A stretch of 64,000 nucleotides of DNA, taken from Mortierella alpina. Lineage: Eukaryota > Mortierellomycota > Mortierellomycetes > Mortierellales > Mortierellaceae. Positions 1 through 10,998 of this stretch are shown piece after piece; position 1 is the stretch's first letter; every line of letters begins with the position of its first letter. The notes beneath the pieces are model-generated. The model worked only from the letters and a program-made list of their open reading frames with translations. It was not told the origin of the DNA and did not search any database. Where the stretch lies: positions 145,990-209,989 of the forward strand of contig JANATF010000023.1 of NCBI GenBank assembly GCA_029449245.1, in the 5' to 3' direction. Both the position numbers and the translations under genes were made by a program.

Positions 1-2089
1 CATCGACTTTTGGTGCATCTCCAAATCTGCGGGCGCATATGACTTGTGTGTCGCCAGCTACAGGAGTACAAAGGCCGCAAGGCCACAGGCTTCTAGAGAG
101 GAATGCTCTCACACGCTGTTCTCACTCTGGCTTATTGTACCTAAGCGGCTCTTCCGCAGTAAGGTACGGATGACCCGTGCATCCCCAGACTCGAATTTAC
201 CCACGCCGAGTCGGACGCCACCATTGCGCGCTCCGCGTACTTCTCCCTGTTACATTTCTGGTCAACGCGTCCCATGCGGTTCAGAGGCAGCAAATCGGAA
301 AGGGGTCTCTGTCCACATTTCCTTTACTGCTAGCCGCTTGGCGCAACATCAGCTGCCAGAAAAAAGGTGCCATTTGTGGCAGCTTTCCTGCATGTCCTAA
401 GCTTCAACGCCAGATGATTGTCAGTGTCTTGATAGCGGCTGCACCACCCCCCCCCCCCCCCCCCCCGCCTCATTCATAATACCAATATTTGAATACTAGG
501 CGTAGTCTACTGTACAGCATTGGCAGCTCTACCTAGTGTTGCAACCAACTGTAGCGCAAAGATGCCTCGATGTCTTGGCGAGGCGCCGTTCCTCCGCGCC
601 GCTGAATGTGTCACCCACTCCAATAACCATACATGGTCACTTTTGGATAGAGTGCCTATACAATACAAGGCATTGTCATAATTTTGGGGTTTAGACTACC
701 TCGCGGGCGTCTCTATTAGAGATTGCTTGTCGACTCAGCCATGCCTGGCTCGCAGTGGCGAATCTCCACATAGGATCATTTTCACATTGCCATACTCTTC
801 ACCTTCTGGAAGAAAGCACAATCTAAAGATAAATGTGGACGATTTTCATAGAGGCCGCACCACTTTTTCCTTCATATCCGTGGTATCCCACGCTTTGGTC
901 TTTTTGTTGAATCTGCACAGGAAGGCTATCTTTGTTCTAACGGCTATGGATTACGGGTTCCAAGTCTCTTGTTTACCACCCTATTGTTTTTTTTTCACAC
1001 GGATGGTACTCTCCAAGTGAGTGCGAGAATAAAAAAAAAATAGTAATAGTGCGCTACTTAATCATCGAGGGCCATACCGAATGCAATGTTCCATGTTCGT
1101 GAGAAGATGGTCTAGAGATGTTGATTGTTGCTCAGTTTCAGCGGAATAACAAATGGAAGGCCTGTTAACCGACAGACGATGGGCCGTTAAAGCGAACAGC
1201 GAGCGGATGGGAACAAAAAACAAAAGCGTGAATAAACATCAACAAGTGGGCCATTTCCCAGGAAATCACACATTGTTGGGAGTAATGGTGGAAATAACCA
1301 AGGACCATGGATTGGGGATGGGTTTGCTTCATGATAATGACCGAGGGTCGTTCTTCATCGTCCTGCAAGGGTAGATTTCATTGGGCGAGAGCACGTCTCT
1401 GCAGTGAAATGCAATCACGCGCGCGCACCTTGCATCCACCAAGGATGGTAAACAACAGTGGCCGCATCAACAAAAAGAGTGCGCATCCTTTTCGCACACT
1501 GTCAGTGCTCTCAGAATGTTGTTTGTCTTGCTCCCTGTTGATTTCGCAATTTGGCAGAGCTCGAATGACTTGAATTCAAGGTTCGTATTGAGTTTTTGTA
1601 AAAAGGGTCCAGCATGACAAAGCCCTTTCAGAGGCAACTCAACGCGCTACTTGAACCATAACCATTGTCTTTGCCAGGGGCGAGAAAGGGTCGCGCTTTC
1701 TGAACCCTTGCAGAAGTAGTAAACAAAAACAACACAATCGACATTCTCTTTAGAATACGCGCACAATATCACATTGTAACTGCAAGCCAGCAGCTCTATT
1801 GCACCATTGCTCTTTGGTATACCACTCGTGCGCTGTTTTTTCCTCTTTTCTTACTACTGCTGAAAGTCTGGTCTCCCAGGATGCTGTCTGAGAAAAAAAA
1901 CAAGGCGAGCTCTCGTTTCATTTGTTACTCATGCGGACGTCTCCCCCTGAATTAGCCCACCTTTCAACAACCGTAGGGTACGCTAAACAAAAACCGATGC
2001 CCGATGTAGGCGTCTCTTTACCCGGTCATGTATACCGTCCTTGTGTACTACTCATAGACCACCAAGCGATCGCTGCATTCACAAATGAG
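1..2089. other. Left intergenic region, no gene recognised
   Basis: I see no convincing coding region here. The short open frames lack recognisable domains, and splice-linked partners could not be found. The stretch contains a homopolymeric cytosine run (listed separately), scattered A/T runs, and toward its right end the promoter of the first subtilase gene. Distal exons of a gene lying left of the window cannot be excluded. Confidence 0.5.
447..466. repeat. Homopolymeric C tract (C20)
   Basis: Twenty consecutive cytosines are interrupted only at the edges (ACC before, GCC after). A run of this length is slippage-prone, so its length may be an assembly estimate. No function is inferred. Confidence 0.9.
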
Positions 2090-2097
2090 TATAAAAG
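2090..2097 (+). promoter_or_regulatory. TATA box of subtilase gene 1
   Basis: TATAAAAG lies 124 bp upstream of the chosen ATG at 2214. It is followed by a pyrimidine-rich leader typical of strongly expressed fungal genes. The two paralogous subtilase genes have similar boxes at a similar distance (122 bp and about 145 bp upstream), which supports its role. Confidence 0.65.
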
Positions 2098-2213
2098 CCC
2101 TCGTCCATCCCACCCCATTTTGGTTTTTTTTTCTCCTTATCCCACATCAGCTCTTCTCTTCGCCTTCTCACCCTCAACCCTCCCAAGCAAGCAAGCAACC
2201 CACTCTTTCAGCC

Positions 2214-3374
2214 ATGAAGTACACCATCCTCATCGCCGCAGTCATTGCCCTGGCCCAGGCCGCTCCCCTGATCAACAACGGTGGCAAGCCCATCCCCGAC
2301 TCGTACATTGTCGTCCTCAAGGACGGCAACACTGCCGAGACCTTCCAGACCAAGTTCGACGACATTGCCCGTCGCCAGAACGGTCGTGGCCGCAAGCCCA
2401 CCATCCACCGCAAGTACGAGGCCGTTCCCGGTTTCGCCGCCACCGTCAACGCTGCTGCCCTCAAGGAGCTCCTTGCTGCTGAGGAGGTCGAGTACGTCGA
2501 GCAAGATGCCATCATCACCCTCAGTGGATCGCAGAGCTCCCCTCCATCCTGGGGTCTTCCCCGCGTCTCCCAGCGCGACCGTGTCGCCACCGCCCCCTAC
2601 CTCTACAACGACGCCGCTGGATCCGGTGTGACCGCCTACGTTGTTGACACTGGTGTCTACACCGCCCACTCTGAGTTCGGTGGCCGTGCCTCCTGGGGTG
2701 CCAACTTCATCTCTGGCTCTGCCGACACTGACGAGAACGGTCACGGTACCCACGTTGCCGGAACCATCGGTGGTACCAAGTACGGTGTTGCCAAGAAGGT
2801 CAACATTGTCGGTGTCAAGGTTTTGGATGCTGGCGGATCTGGTTCCACCTCCGGCGTTGTTGCCGGTATGGACTGGGTTGCTTCCCGCGCTGTTGCTGGC
2901 AAGTCCGTTGTGAACATGTCCCTCGGAGGTGGCAAGTCCACTGCCATCAACGATGCCGCTGGCCGCTTGTACGCCAAGAACATCCCCTTGATCGTCGCTG
3001 CCGGTAACAGCGCCACCACCGATGCCTGCACTGGCTCTCCCTCCGGTGCCGCCAACACCTACACTGTTGCTGCCTCGGACAAGAACGATGCCGTTGCCTC
3101 CTTCACTTCCTACGGTTCCTGCGTTGAGATCTTTGCCCCCGGTGTCGGAATCACCTCCGCCTGGATCGGATCCACCTCGGCCACCAACACCATCTCGGGT
3201 ACCTCGATGGCCACCCCCCACGTTGTCGGTGTCGCTGCCTTGTACCTTTCCTTCAACAGCTTGCCCACCGCCGCGTCCGTCTTCGACAAGTTGACCTCGA
3301 CCGCCACTCCTAACAAGATCACCGGTAACTTGAAGGGCTCCCCCAACCGCCTCGTCTTCAACGGTGCCGCTTAA
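2214..3374 (+). CDS. Secreted subtilisin-like serine protease (S8, proteinase K type), paralogue 1
   Basis: This is an uninterrupted 386-codon frame. The ATG at 2214 is chosen because it begins a clear signal peptide (hydrophobic residues 4-17, ending AQA-AP); an in-frame ATG 43 codons upstream lies before it, just inside the TATA region. Residues about 30-105 form an inhibitor-I9 type propeptide (PDSYIVVLK, then VEYVEQDA), and the mature enzyme should start near 105. The catalytic triad is intact: Asp145 (VVDTG), His177 (NGHGTHVAG) and Ser331 (SGTSMATPH). The oxyanion-hole Asn265 is present (VAAGN). In this family the enzyme is an extracellular endoprotease used for nutrition or colonisation. 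It is a tandem neighbour of paralogue 2 (1.7 kb downstream), and a third copy lies at 28240-29427. Third positions are strongly C-biased, which suggests high expression and explains long spurious antisense frames. Confidence 0.95.
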   Translation: MKYTILIAAVIALAQAAPLINNGGKPIPDSYIVVLKDGNTAETFQTKFDDIARRQNGRGRKPTIHRKYEAVPGFAATVNAAALKELLAAEEVEYVEQDAIITLSGSQSSPPSWGLPRVSQRDRVATAPYLYNDAAGSGVTAYVVDTGVYTAHSEFGGRASWGANFISGSADTDENGHGTHVAGTIGGTKYGVAKKVNIVGVKVLDAGGSGSTSGVVAGMDWVASRAVAGKSVVNMSLGGGKSTAINDAAGRLYAKNIPLIVAAGNSATTDACTGSPSGAANTYTVAASDKNDAVASFTSYGSCVEIFAPGVGITSAWIGSTSATNTISGTSMATPHVVGVAALYLSFNSLPTAASVFDKLTSTATPNKITGNLKGSPNRLVFNGAA

Positions 3375-4952
3375 ATGTTGTCCCTCTCTTGGATGACCAC
3401 AAAGGAGATCGATGGGTTGACTGGGTCATCCCCTTGACTGTTCCTTTTATTTCTTTACGATTGAATCGTAAGAGTATATCTATATTGTATCTAGCCTCCA
3501 TCAAAGAATAGTTCTCCACACATTCCTTTTTCTGTATCTCGAAAAAAAAGTAGCCTTGATGGTGTATTAAAAAAAAAGAGACGTTGATCGTCTCGTCCAA
3601 CAAAACCAAAAAAAAGAAAGAATGCGGTTCTGAAGGTTTGAAGAGCAGCATTGGTAGCCACGCAGGCTTTGTAACGATACTGACATTTGTGTTTGGCTCT
3701 AAACCAACGTCTTGAGACAAGAGAAAGAGAGGTGTCGTTGCAATCAGGGTCCAAGACTTTATGATCTTCACGAGCCCAGTCTGGTGTCTGCATTTTTTGC
3801 CAACGGGCAGCGGCGCGCAGAGGACCTTTTGTCACCTTCTATTACGCGTCGCGCAACAGACACACGTCCGTAAAGAAGATCCAATCAATATCTTCGCCTC
3901 GGACTCCTTGGAATCTTGATGTCATAATAATATAATACCCAAAGTCATGAGTAGGCCAGCTTGCTTCGCTTGTTTTCTCTTTTGTCTTAGGATAATCATA
4001 CCTAAACTCCATATTTTTTTTGTCTAGCAGTCGCTCTGGTTGCCTGGGAATGGTACGTGCTGCGGATCTCATTTGTGTTTTACTATGGTAGGCGCGTGCG
4101 AAACGCGTGTTTCTGCAAATGTCTCTCGAAAAACAACCCCGACTACCAAAACAACACTCCCAAGCTCAATCATTTTGCACTCTCGTTTGCCTAACGCCAT
4201 CTCTATCGCTTGCGCGGCGTGTTTTTTGTTCTATTCAAATCCCACCCTCGGCTGCGTCTTCCATCAGGTGTGTGTGCGTGTTTGTGTGTTTTCACACGAA
4301 TCACCGTGAGAAGGCCGACCGGCGAACTAAACAATGGACAACAAAAAAATTCAGGCAGGGGAAGGCGTCATGGGAGGACCAACATAGGTTATGGGCTGAT
4401 TAGTAAACCTTGATTGTTCCTAGCACGAGCGGCAAAGACAAGAAAGGTTGGCTATCTCACTCGCAAGGGCAAAAAAAACACAGACAAAGAAAAACAAATG
4501 CTCTCAGATTTTTTTTACCAGGGTCGACCTATCGATGGTTAAAAAAGTCATGGTGCTGTAACACTTTTGAAAATGTCAGCGCCGATGATGTTGGATGGCA
4601 GAACTAAAGGCTAACAATGCACTGTCCGCAAGAAACGCCGCTGGGTCTAACAAAGACGTCCGCGGCGCCACTAGCTTGCACCCTGCCGACAATAGCATGC
4701 AAGCCAACAGTTCTGTTCAGAATGGGCGCACAAGCTCCTCTGCGGGCGATATTGTCTCCCTGCAGGAAGCGCAGCAAAAAAAACAGTTGGAACTGCACGA
4801 CCACTCTCGCCAGGCGGTGCACCTGTGCCTGAGGAGTGCCTGGCACTGAAAGGAAGGCGGCGATGGTGCAAGTTGGGGCGAGTCCAGCGGGCGATGATTG
4901 GGCACGCCGCTGCAGCTGTTTGTGCTTCCAACAGGCCCATGACGCTGTGCGG
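3375..4952. other. Intergenic region between tandem subtilase genes
   Basis: About 1.6 kb without a supported gene. The first 250 bp are AT-rich and should hold the 3' UTR of subtilase 1. The rest has short A and T runs and a GT-rich stretch near 4265-4290. The open frames present are short, lack domains and differ from one another on both strands. Confidence 0.5.
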
Positions 4953-4960
4953 CATAAATA
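4953..4960 (+). promoter_or_regulatory. TATA-like box of subtilase gene 2
   Basis: CATAAATA sits 122 bp upstream of the ATG at 5082, almost the same spacing as TATAAAAG to ATG in the tandem paralogue upstream. The match to consensus is weaker than in the other two subtilase genes, so expression may be lower. Confidence 0.45.
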
Positions 4961-5081
4961 GGCGCCCTGCTGTCCCAGTGCCCGCAATCTTGTATTCTTC
5001 CTGCCGTCTTTTTTTCTCTCTTTGTTCACTGTCCTCTCTTCCTCTCCTTCCTCACACGACCGCATTACCGTCTACCCTACG

Positions 5082-6260
5082 ATGAAGTGCCTTTCCACTC
5101 CTCTCCTGGTCGTCGCCGCCGCTGTCGCCTTTGCCTGCGTCGACGCAGCCCCGCTCTACAATGGAGGACCCGCCGGCATTCCAGACTCGTATATCTTCGT
5201 CTTGAAGGATGGCAACACACCCGCAACCTTCTATTCCAAGTTCGAGGATATTGCTCGCCGCCAGAACGGCCGTGGTCGCAAGCCCTCGATGTACCGCACC
5301 TTCAATACCGCCATCAACGGCTTCGCTGCCACCGTCAACGAGGCTGCGCTCAAGGAGATCCTAGCCTCGGACGAGGTCGAGTATGTCGAGCAGGATGCAG
5401 TCTTCACCACCCAGGCATCCCAGAGCCCAGCTCCCTGGCACTTGGTCCGTGTCTCACAGCGCGACCGCAACTATACCCTGCCCTACTACTACAACGACGC
5501 AGCCGGCCAGGGCGTCACCGCCTATGTCCTTGACACAGGTATCAACGCTGCCCATCCTGACTTTAACGGCAGAGCTTCGCTCGGACTGAACCTCATCGTT
5601 GGATCCCCCGACACGGACGAGAACGGCCACGGCACGTATGTCGCCGGGATTCTGGGCGGCCTCAAGCACGGTGTTGCCAAGAAGGTCACCCTTGTCGGCG
5701 TCAAGGTGTTGGACGCTTCGGGATCAGGCTCTACCTCTGGCATCATTTCGGGCATGGATTGGGTCGCCAAGACTGCCGTCGCTGGCAAGTCTGTGGTCAA
5801 CATGTCCCTCGGAGGTCGCAAGTCCCTCGCCGTGGATGATGCCGCTGCCCGCTTGTTCGCCAAGAACATTCCCTTGATCGTTGCTTCGGGTTCGTCGGGA
5901 ACAGCCGATTCTTGCCAGAATTCGCCAGCGGGAGCACCCACCGCATTCACCGTGGCCTCCGTTGACCAAGCCGATAAGGTGGCATCGTTCTCGTCACTGG
6001 GCTCTTGCGTCGACATCTTTGCGCCTGGTGTGGGGATCACCTCCGACTGGATCGGTGCTGGAGCTGCAGAGAAGACCTTGTCAGGATCATCCGCGTCCTC
6101 TCCTATTGTTGCCGGTGTTGCCGCCCTCTACCTGTCCTTCAACACCTTGCCCACAGCCTCGTCTGTTTACAGCAAATTGAATACAACTGCAACTGCTGGA
6201 AAGGTCGTTGGTAACTTGGGCGGTGCCCCTAACCTCATCGTCTACAATGGAGGCGCTTAA
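5082..6260 (+). CDS. Subtilisin-like serine protease, diverged paralogue 2 (altered active site)
   Basis: A single-exon frame of 392 codons with a signal peptide (hydrophobic core 8-20, cleavage near VDA-AP), an I9-like propeptide (about 33-110) and a peptidase S8 domain. The triad residues are retained: Asp151, His183 (NGHGTYVAG) and Ser337. Their surroundings are eroded. The oxyanion-hole Asn of the family (VAAGN) is Ser271 here (VASGS), the second His of HGTH is Tyr, and the normally invariant GTSMATPH reads GSSASSPI. Known subtilases depend on that Asn for transition-state stabilisation, so weak activity or a non-catalytic role is inferred. The frame is intact with no stops, so this is not an obvious pseudogene. 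It is tandem with paralogue 1. AATAAA occurs at 6284-6289, and the gene is convergent with the peroxiredoxin gene 144 bp away. Confidence 0.93.
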   Translation: MKCLSTPLLVVAAAVAFACVDAAPLYNGGPAGIPDSYIFVLKDGNTPATFYSKFEDIARRQNGRGRKPSMYRTFNTAINGFAATVNEAALKEILASDEVEYVEQDAVFTTQASQSPAPWHLVRVSQRDRNYTLPYYYNDAAGQGVTAYVLDTGINAAHPDFNGRASLGLNLIVGSPDTDENGHGTYVAGILGGLKHGVAKKVTLVGVKVLDASGSGSTSGIISGMDWVAKTAVAGKSVVNMSLGGRKSLAVDDAAARLFAKNIPLIVASGSSGTADSCQNSPAGAPTAFTVASVDQADKVASFSSLGSCVDIFAPGVGITSDWIGAGAAEKTLSGSSASSPIVAGVAALYLSFNTLPTASSVYSKLNTTATAGKVVGNLGGAPNLIVYNGGA

Positions 6261-6404
6261 AAGTGTGGGATTGCTGTCCCGATAATAAAAAAAAAATGAT
6301 ACCAATGGGCGTTGATCGTCCTTTTTTTCCCAGTTCTCGTTCCTCGTGAGCTGTTTATGCTGTTGCTGTACTTTATTGTAGAACGCAAGATTGTTGCGAG
6401 TATT

Positions 6405-7787
6405 CTACAGCTTGGCCAGGACAGCTCCGGCACCAGACACGGAGACGCCGAACCTAAGTGGGGTTCAAAGGGTATTACCGAATCAGCACTTTGTCCGTCA
6501 CTCGTTCCTGACAGTTTGCATGTACTGCGGCAATCGCTTCCAAGGGCAATAACAAAAACAAGACTTACTGAGTTTCTACTCCAATGTAAGTCACCTTCAG
6601 ATCCTCGACGACCATGGCAAAGCGCTTGGAGCGAACAGCTCCCATTCCGACCTTGGTCAAGTCTGAAGCAAAGTAAGTTACCAAATTTGAGTACAATGCG
6701 ATAGTGTTCAAGACAAACAATTCAGAGGCAGACAGACAGAGTCGATCGATCGAATCGAACTTCTTCCATGCACCTCCCCCCTTTTTTATGCAGTAATCAG
6801 ACCGCTGCCATGTGCTTTTACCTTGCACAAGGCCGGTAGCCTTGACGAAATCACCGTTGCCGTCGGCGGCCATAATGACCTTGTCGCTGACATTCGTCCA
6901 CTTGCCCCAGGCATCCATTACGCTATCAAAACAAAACAGGTTGCGTCAGGTTGAGCAAGAAAGGTCCCGCGTGCTGACTCTCGGTCATCCATTTGCAATA
7001 CAGTTCCATTGTCCTCTAGACTTACAAGGCATCAGCGGTGCTGATGCACACGACCTGGTCGACACCCTTGTTGACCAAATCCTGGTACTTTTGATGATAT
7101 CTAATTGCGACCATGGCAGACATGAGCGGCAGAGTCAGTCCCAGCTGGATCGGTCCACATATTGCACAATCGTCCGTAGTTCTCTGGTAGTAGGTGTGCT
7201 GGCGCTTACTCGGGCAAGTGGTTGTTGTTGCAGGTAGGGGTAAAGGCTCCTGGAACTCCAAAGATGACGACCTTCTTTCCCTTGAACGAGTCCGTGTTGA
7301 GGGTCTGTGGGATCCCGCAGGCGTCCTTCAGTTCGGGGTCATAAGGGCTGTATAGCCGCGTTGCGTGTGTAAGAAAAAGACAGATATTAACGTCGCGGAT
7401 CTGATGGTGGAATCCCTATTTGTTTTTCAAGAGTCTTCATGGCCTGCTGGCTGTTCTTACCAGTACTTGAGAGTGACTGAGGGAAGCGTGTCGCCGACTT
7501 GGATCTGCTATTGTAGAATAGTAGAACAAGAGCGAAGCCAGGTGAGAAAAGAGTGCGGGTGCTGGGGATCGGAATCCTGGTTTCTCCTGGTTTCGAGATG
7601 AAAGGGATCCCGTCCTTGTGGTCTCCATGTGCCTTGCGCCAATTGGTGATCGAGGAGCCGAGCCAGTGCATGGTCGGGCACAAGCCGATGGACGTGGACC
7701 ATGCGAGCGTTGAGGCAGCCCTTGCAGTCCATGATTCCTGTCATAAACGGCGATGCCATCCATTGCGCGAGGCCATACTTGGGTCAT
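6405..7787 (-). CDS. Peroxiredoxin, Prx5/PMP20/AHP1 family
   Basis: A thioredoxin-fold peroxidase that reduces H2O2 and alkyl hydroperoxides. I built seven exons: 7779-7787, 7461-7504, 7210-7347, 7026-7100, 6822-6922, 6569-6662 and 6405-6453. They splice to 510 nt, giving 169 residues, the normal family length. The first exon encodes only Met-Thr-Gln and joins [10 protein letters not shown]. The peroxidatic cysteine is Cys57 in GAFTPTC, with the typical [11 protein letters not shown] and [14 protein letters not shown] segments following. All introns are GT-AG. The protein ends in VLAKL, and Ala-Lys-Leu matches the peroxisomal targeting consensus PTS1, as in yeast Pmp20 proteins. Cytosolic relatives can end similarly, so location is unproven. 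It is convergent with subtilase paralogue 2. The tiny first exon is the least certain part. Confidence 0.9.
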
Positions 7788-8242
7788 GCTGGACGGATGG
7801 GTGGGATGGGTATGTGGTCTGCGGAGAGGCTAGGGAGTAGAGCGGAAAGAAGCGTCTGCCTGAGGAACAGCGAGCTTGCGGTTCTTTAGCGCACCCTGCT
7901 ATGAACCGACAGCTGAGCCGGAGCAATTCACCCACTTTTTTTTTTTTTTTTTTTGGAGTGCCCACTTCGCCCGTGCTCGGAACGCGGGCAATTGGCGATC
8001 GATCATTTTCCAGTCCGGCGCGTGCGTGCGGGGTCCCTTCTTTTCTCCTGCATTCCAAGTGACAGGCAGCCCATCGATCATGATGATCCTGGCACGCCTT
8101 CCAAGAAAGCATACATCGCCTTTGCATGGCCCTTTATTGATCGGGTGCCTCACACCCAGCCTGCATCGGATTCAAACCTCTGGTGTACTCTAGCCCCAGG
8201 CAACCACCGTTACAAGGTTCGTTCCAAGGCTCGTTACAAGGT
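7788..8242. other. Intergenic region upstream of the peroxiredoxin gene
   Basis: About 455 bp that must contain the peroxiredoxin promoter and the 3' UTR of the Myb-like gene, both on the minus strand. A T18 run lies at 7937-7954. A short direct repeat of the type AAGGTTCGTT/AAGGCTCGTT is visible near 8214-8240. No gene is seen. Confidence 0.5.
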
Positions 8243-10998
8243 TCACAGTCCTCGCGCCTGACTCTTTGCAAGAGCCATCGCAGCCGCTGCAGCCTCCCGT
8301 TCAGCACGAGTGCTAATCTGGACCCAGCGCGTCCGGCACTGCCGCTGCGTCCTACCAGGGATCCCATCCGCGATCCAGATCCAGCATTTGTGACTCTCCT
8401 GCACTCCCTTCAATAGCAGCAAGTCTTCTTCGGGAGACCATTTGCCTTTCTTTACCTGTGGATCCAACGCCTCGGACCATCGGGCTTGTGCTTGGACGCC
8501 TGTGCGGTCAGGAATGGACTGGCGAGTGATCTTGTTCCATGGGCAGGTGGCCATTGCCCGCGAGATGGCAAGAGCGTAGGATTCTCGAGTCTGAGGCAAG
8601 GAGGTACTCTCTTGCCCAAGTCTGGAGTTTAGATCAGTCGAAACGTCGTGAACAAGACCTTGATTGTGCAGGGATTGGTCCTTCTCCTCAAAATGGCTAC
8701 GACTCGCACCTTTGCAGGTCCCTGTGCTGCTGCTGTTGATGTACTGATCGGCGCCATTGTCAAAAGTAGGAAACTTGGATAATTGGGCGGCCGAGGGGAC
8801 GCGGGGAGAGTTACAAGATGATGGAGGCAGCGAGAAGGAAAGTGGCGACTGTGAATGAGTGTGTCTTGTCGAGGGCGACCGTGAAAAGTTGATGTACGGT
8901 GGATAAAGCAATGGGTGATGTTGATCTGGAAGCTGATATTGTGTTCTCTCGAATCGATCCGCAAGCTTGCTGGGGGCCTTGGAACAGTAGCTGTAGCCCT
9001 CAGGATGCTCCAAATAGTTTAGTGGATCAAATTCGTCCTGGTTGCCGAGATGGTTGTTTTCAATTCTGATGCTGCTGATACGACCGTCAGGAAAATGCGT
9101 GCCGCGGTAGCCTTTGGTATTGACGATGGAATCAAGGTGCAGGGCTGACGGTGGATACCAATAGTTCTCGACAGCTAAAGTCTTGCCAGAATTGAAATTG
9201 TTGCCGCGCTGCTGCTGCTGGGTCAAAAGTGTTGTCGTGGGCTGGATCAAGGGTGCTTCACAGCTGAAAGGGAGGTTGGTGGGAACCGAAAGGTTCTGAG
9301 AGTACGTCAAAGTAGTGTATGGGTTGCCCTGAGGGTGCGATACAATCTGATGCGAGTCTAGCTGCGTGTCTGCAGTCTGGAAGAGTCCAGGATAAGTCCA
9401 TGCATGCCTCGAAACATCCACAGGCTGATGGAGGGCTCCGGGAGATGGCGGCAGTTGCATGAGATGAGGCCAAGCTGCAAGTGAGGCACTTTGGACCTCC
9501 TGACCGCCAACTATGAAGGAGGGATCATCTTGATCGTGTCCTTTTGGCTGCTCAGAAATAATCTCATAGCCTCCACTGCTGTCGTCAGAGTCATCCTGAG
9601 GAATATCGCTTTGATCCCGCTTCACTGAGGTCCTGATATGGCTGGCTGTCACACTCAATGCCTCAAAGAGCGCGCCAGAGAGAATGGTTTGGCCGGACGT
9701 ATCCACACGAAACTTCGTATGCGGATGTTGCTCATAAATGTGCTCTAGGCCTGACTGCGATCCAGTCCTGACCACAGCACTTATTCCAGAGGCTGTAGGT
9801 GCAATGCTGTTGCCAACAGCAAGTGCCAGTGCGCTAGGTCGAGGACTACCGCTGGACCCAGAATGGGATATGGCCGAAACCGAGAGGAGAGGATGAGTCT
9901 CGACCGAAGACTCGAGAGAGCCATCGACTCTATCCACATAGTATGAAGCATCGACAACCGAATCAAAAAATGTGCTGTCCTCCGTGACAGCACCGGAGAA
10001 GGGTTCCTTGCAATGTCCTTGAAGGCTGGCCGTGGTCAGGGCACTGTTCGCGGATTCATTGTGTTGTCCCAGCTCCATCTCTGATGGCAGGTTTACAGGG
10101 GGCTGGGGCTCGAGGCCGAGAGATGCCAGGTGGTTTCGAACGCCCTGGAAAAGTGCTCTGTCTTCAGCAGTGGACCAGCGACCGGACTTTATGGGAACGT
10201 CTTCCTCTAGGCCTCCATGCTCCTCGTCCTTGTCACCCATTCTGGAGAGCGAATGAGGGTTGTCCCTGGCCAGTGGCTGCGAGATATGGAAAAGTGTTGA
10301 CTTCTCGTTCTCTTTTTGATGGTAGCCTTGGTTTTCAATCTTGCGCTTCTTGCCTGGCTTACGCGGACGGTCCACGGAGGATAAAGCCAATGACGTTGTC
10401 TGAGATGGAGAGAGTACAATGCGTCCCATGGTTATTCTACCAGTGTTTTGGCAGTGGCACCACTTTTGCTCCGTCTGTCAAGCGATATTGATTCTCATTG
10501 TCCTATTCAAAGTGAGTGAGCCATGCTCACCTTCGATGATCTCTTTTTGAAATCAGGCCTTGCTCCTTCCTGTGACGATGACCCCATTTCTTGAAGCGAG
10601 GATCTACTATCAGGTACATGGCTTTGATCCACCTGGCTGGTTCGTCCTCTTTTCATCATCATCACCACGATCGGATGCTGAATGACGTCTGTAGAGATCC
10701 AGTTCTTTTGTAGTAAAGCCCTCTGCGGATCCAATAGCAGGCGGATCGTACGACCATAATTGGTTTCAAAGATCCTGGCAGGAAACAGTGCATCATTGCG
10801 ATAAAGATCCGCAGTGGTGCAATCAGGGTGAGGCCTCTGGTTAGGCATCCAACCATGAGTTCCGTCTCGCCCATAGGACAGGGTGCAATCTCCATCCGTG
10901 GGGCTGGACTGAAACTGCAGTCGACCCGATGTAGAGCTGAGCAGCGCTTCTTTTACAGGCGCATTGGGGAGCATGGACACTGTCAATGGATGGGTCAT
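8243..10998 (-). CDS. Myb/SANT-like DNA-binding protein with a split first repeat
   Basis: A putative nuclear transcription regulator of about 899 residues. Exon 1 is 10531-10998 and exon 2 is 8243-10474, separated by a 56-bp GTGAGC...CAG intron that keeps frame. The C-terminal part has a good Myb repeat (about 831-876: KKGKWSPEEDLLLLKGVQ, then Trp in CWIWIADGIPGRTQRQC). Directly before it lies only the second half of another repeat (about 797-828: CPWNKITRQSIPDRTGVQAQ). The matching first half (KSGRWSTAEDRALFQGV) is at about 252-270. Roughly 520 residues of Ser/Gln/His-rich, presumably disordered sequence separate the halves. A basic stretch (RKPGKKRKIEN, about 194-204) may be a nuclear localisation signal. 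The N-terminal exon has no domain I recognise. Additional upstream exons are possible, and target genes are unknown. Confidence 0.78.

Noticed and set aside
2208-3221. Minus-strand open frame of 337 codons opposite subtilase 1
   Set aside because: Same effect as above; Gly/Val-rich shadow of a codon-biased gene.
3358-4072. Minus-strand frames of 76-137 codons downstream of subtilase 1
   Set aside because: No domain, rich in Phe/Leu from T-runs, and no splice-compatible partners; likely 3' UTR sequence.
6454-6480. Second possible TPP riboswitch in a peroxiredoxin intron (AATACCCTTTGAACC on the minus strand)
   Set aside because: It shares this 15-mer with the THI4 riboswitch, but no GATAATGC hairpin or TGAGA motif is present in the 115-bp intron, so the match is probably coincidental.
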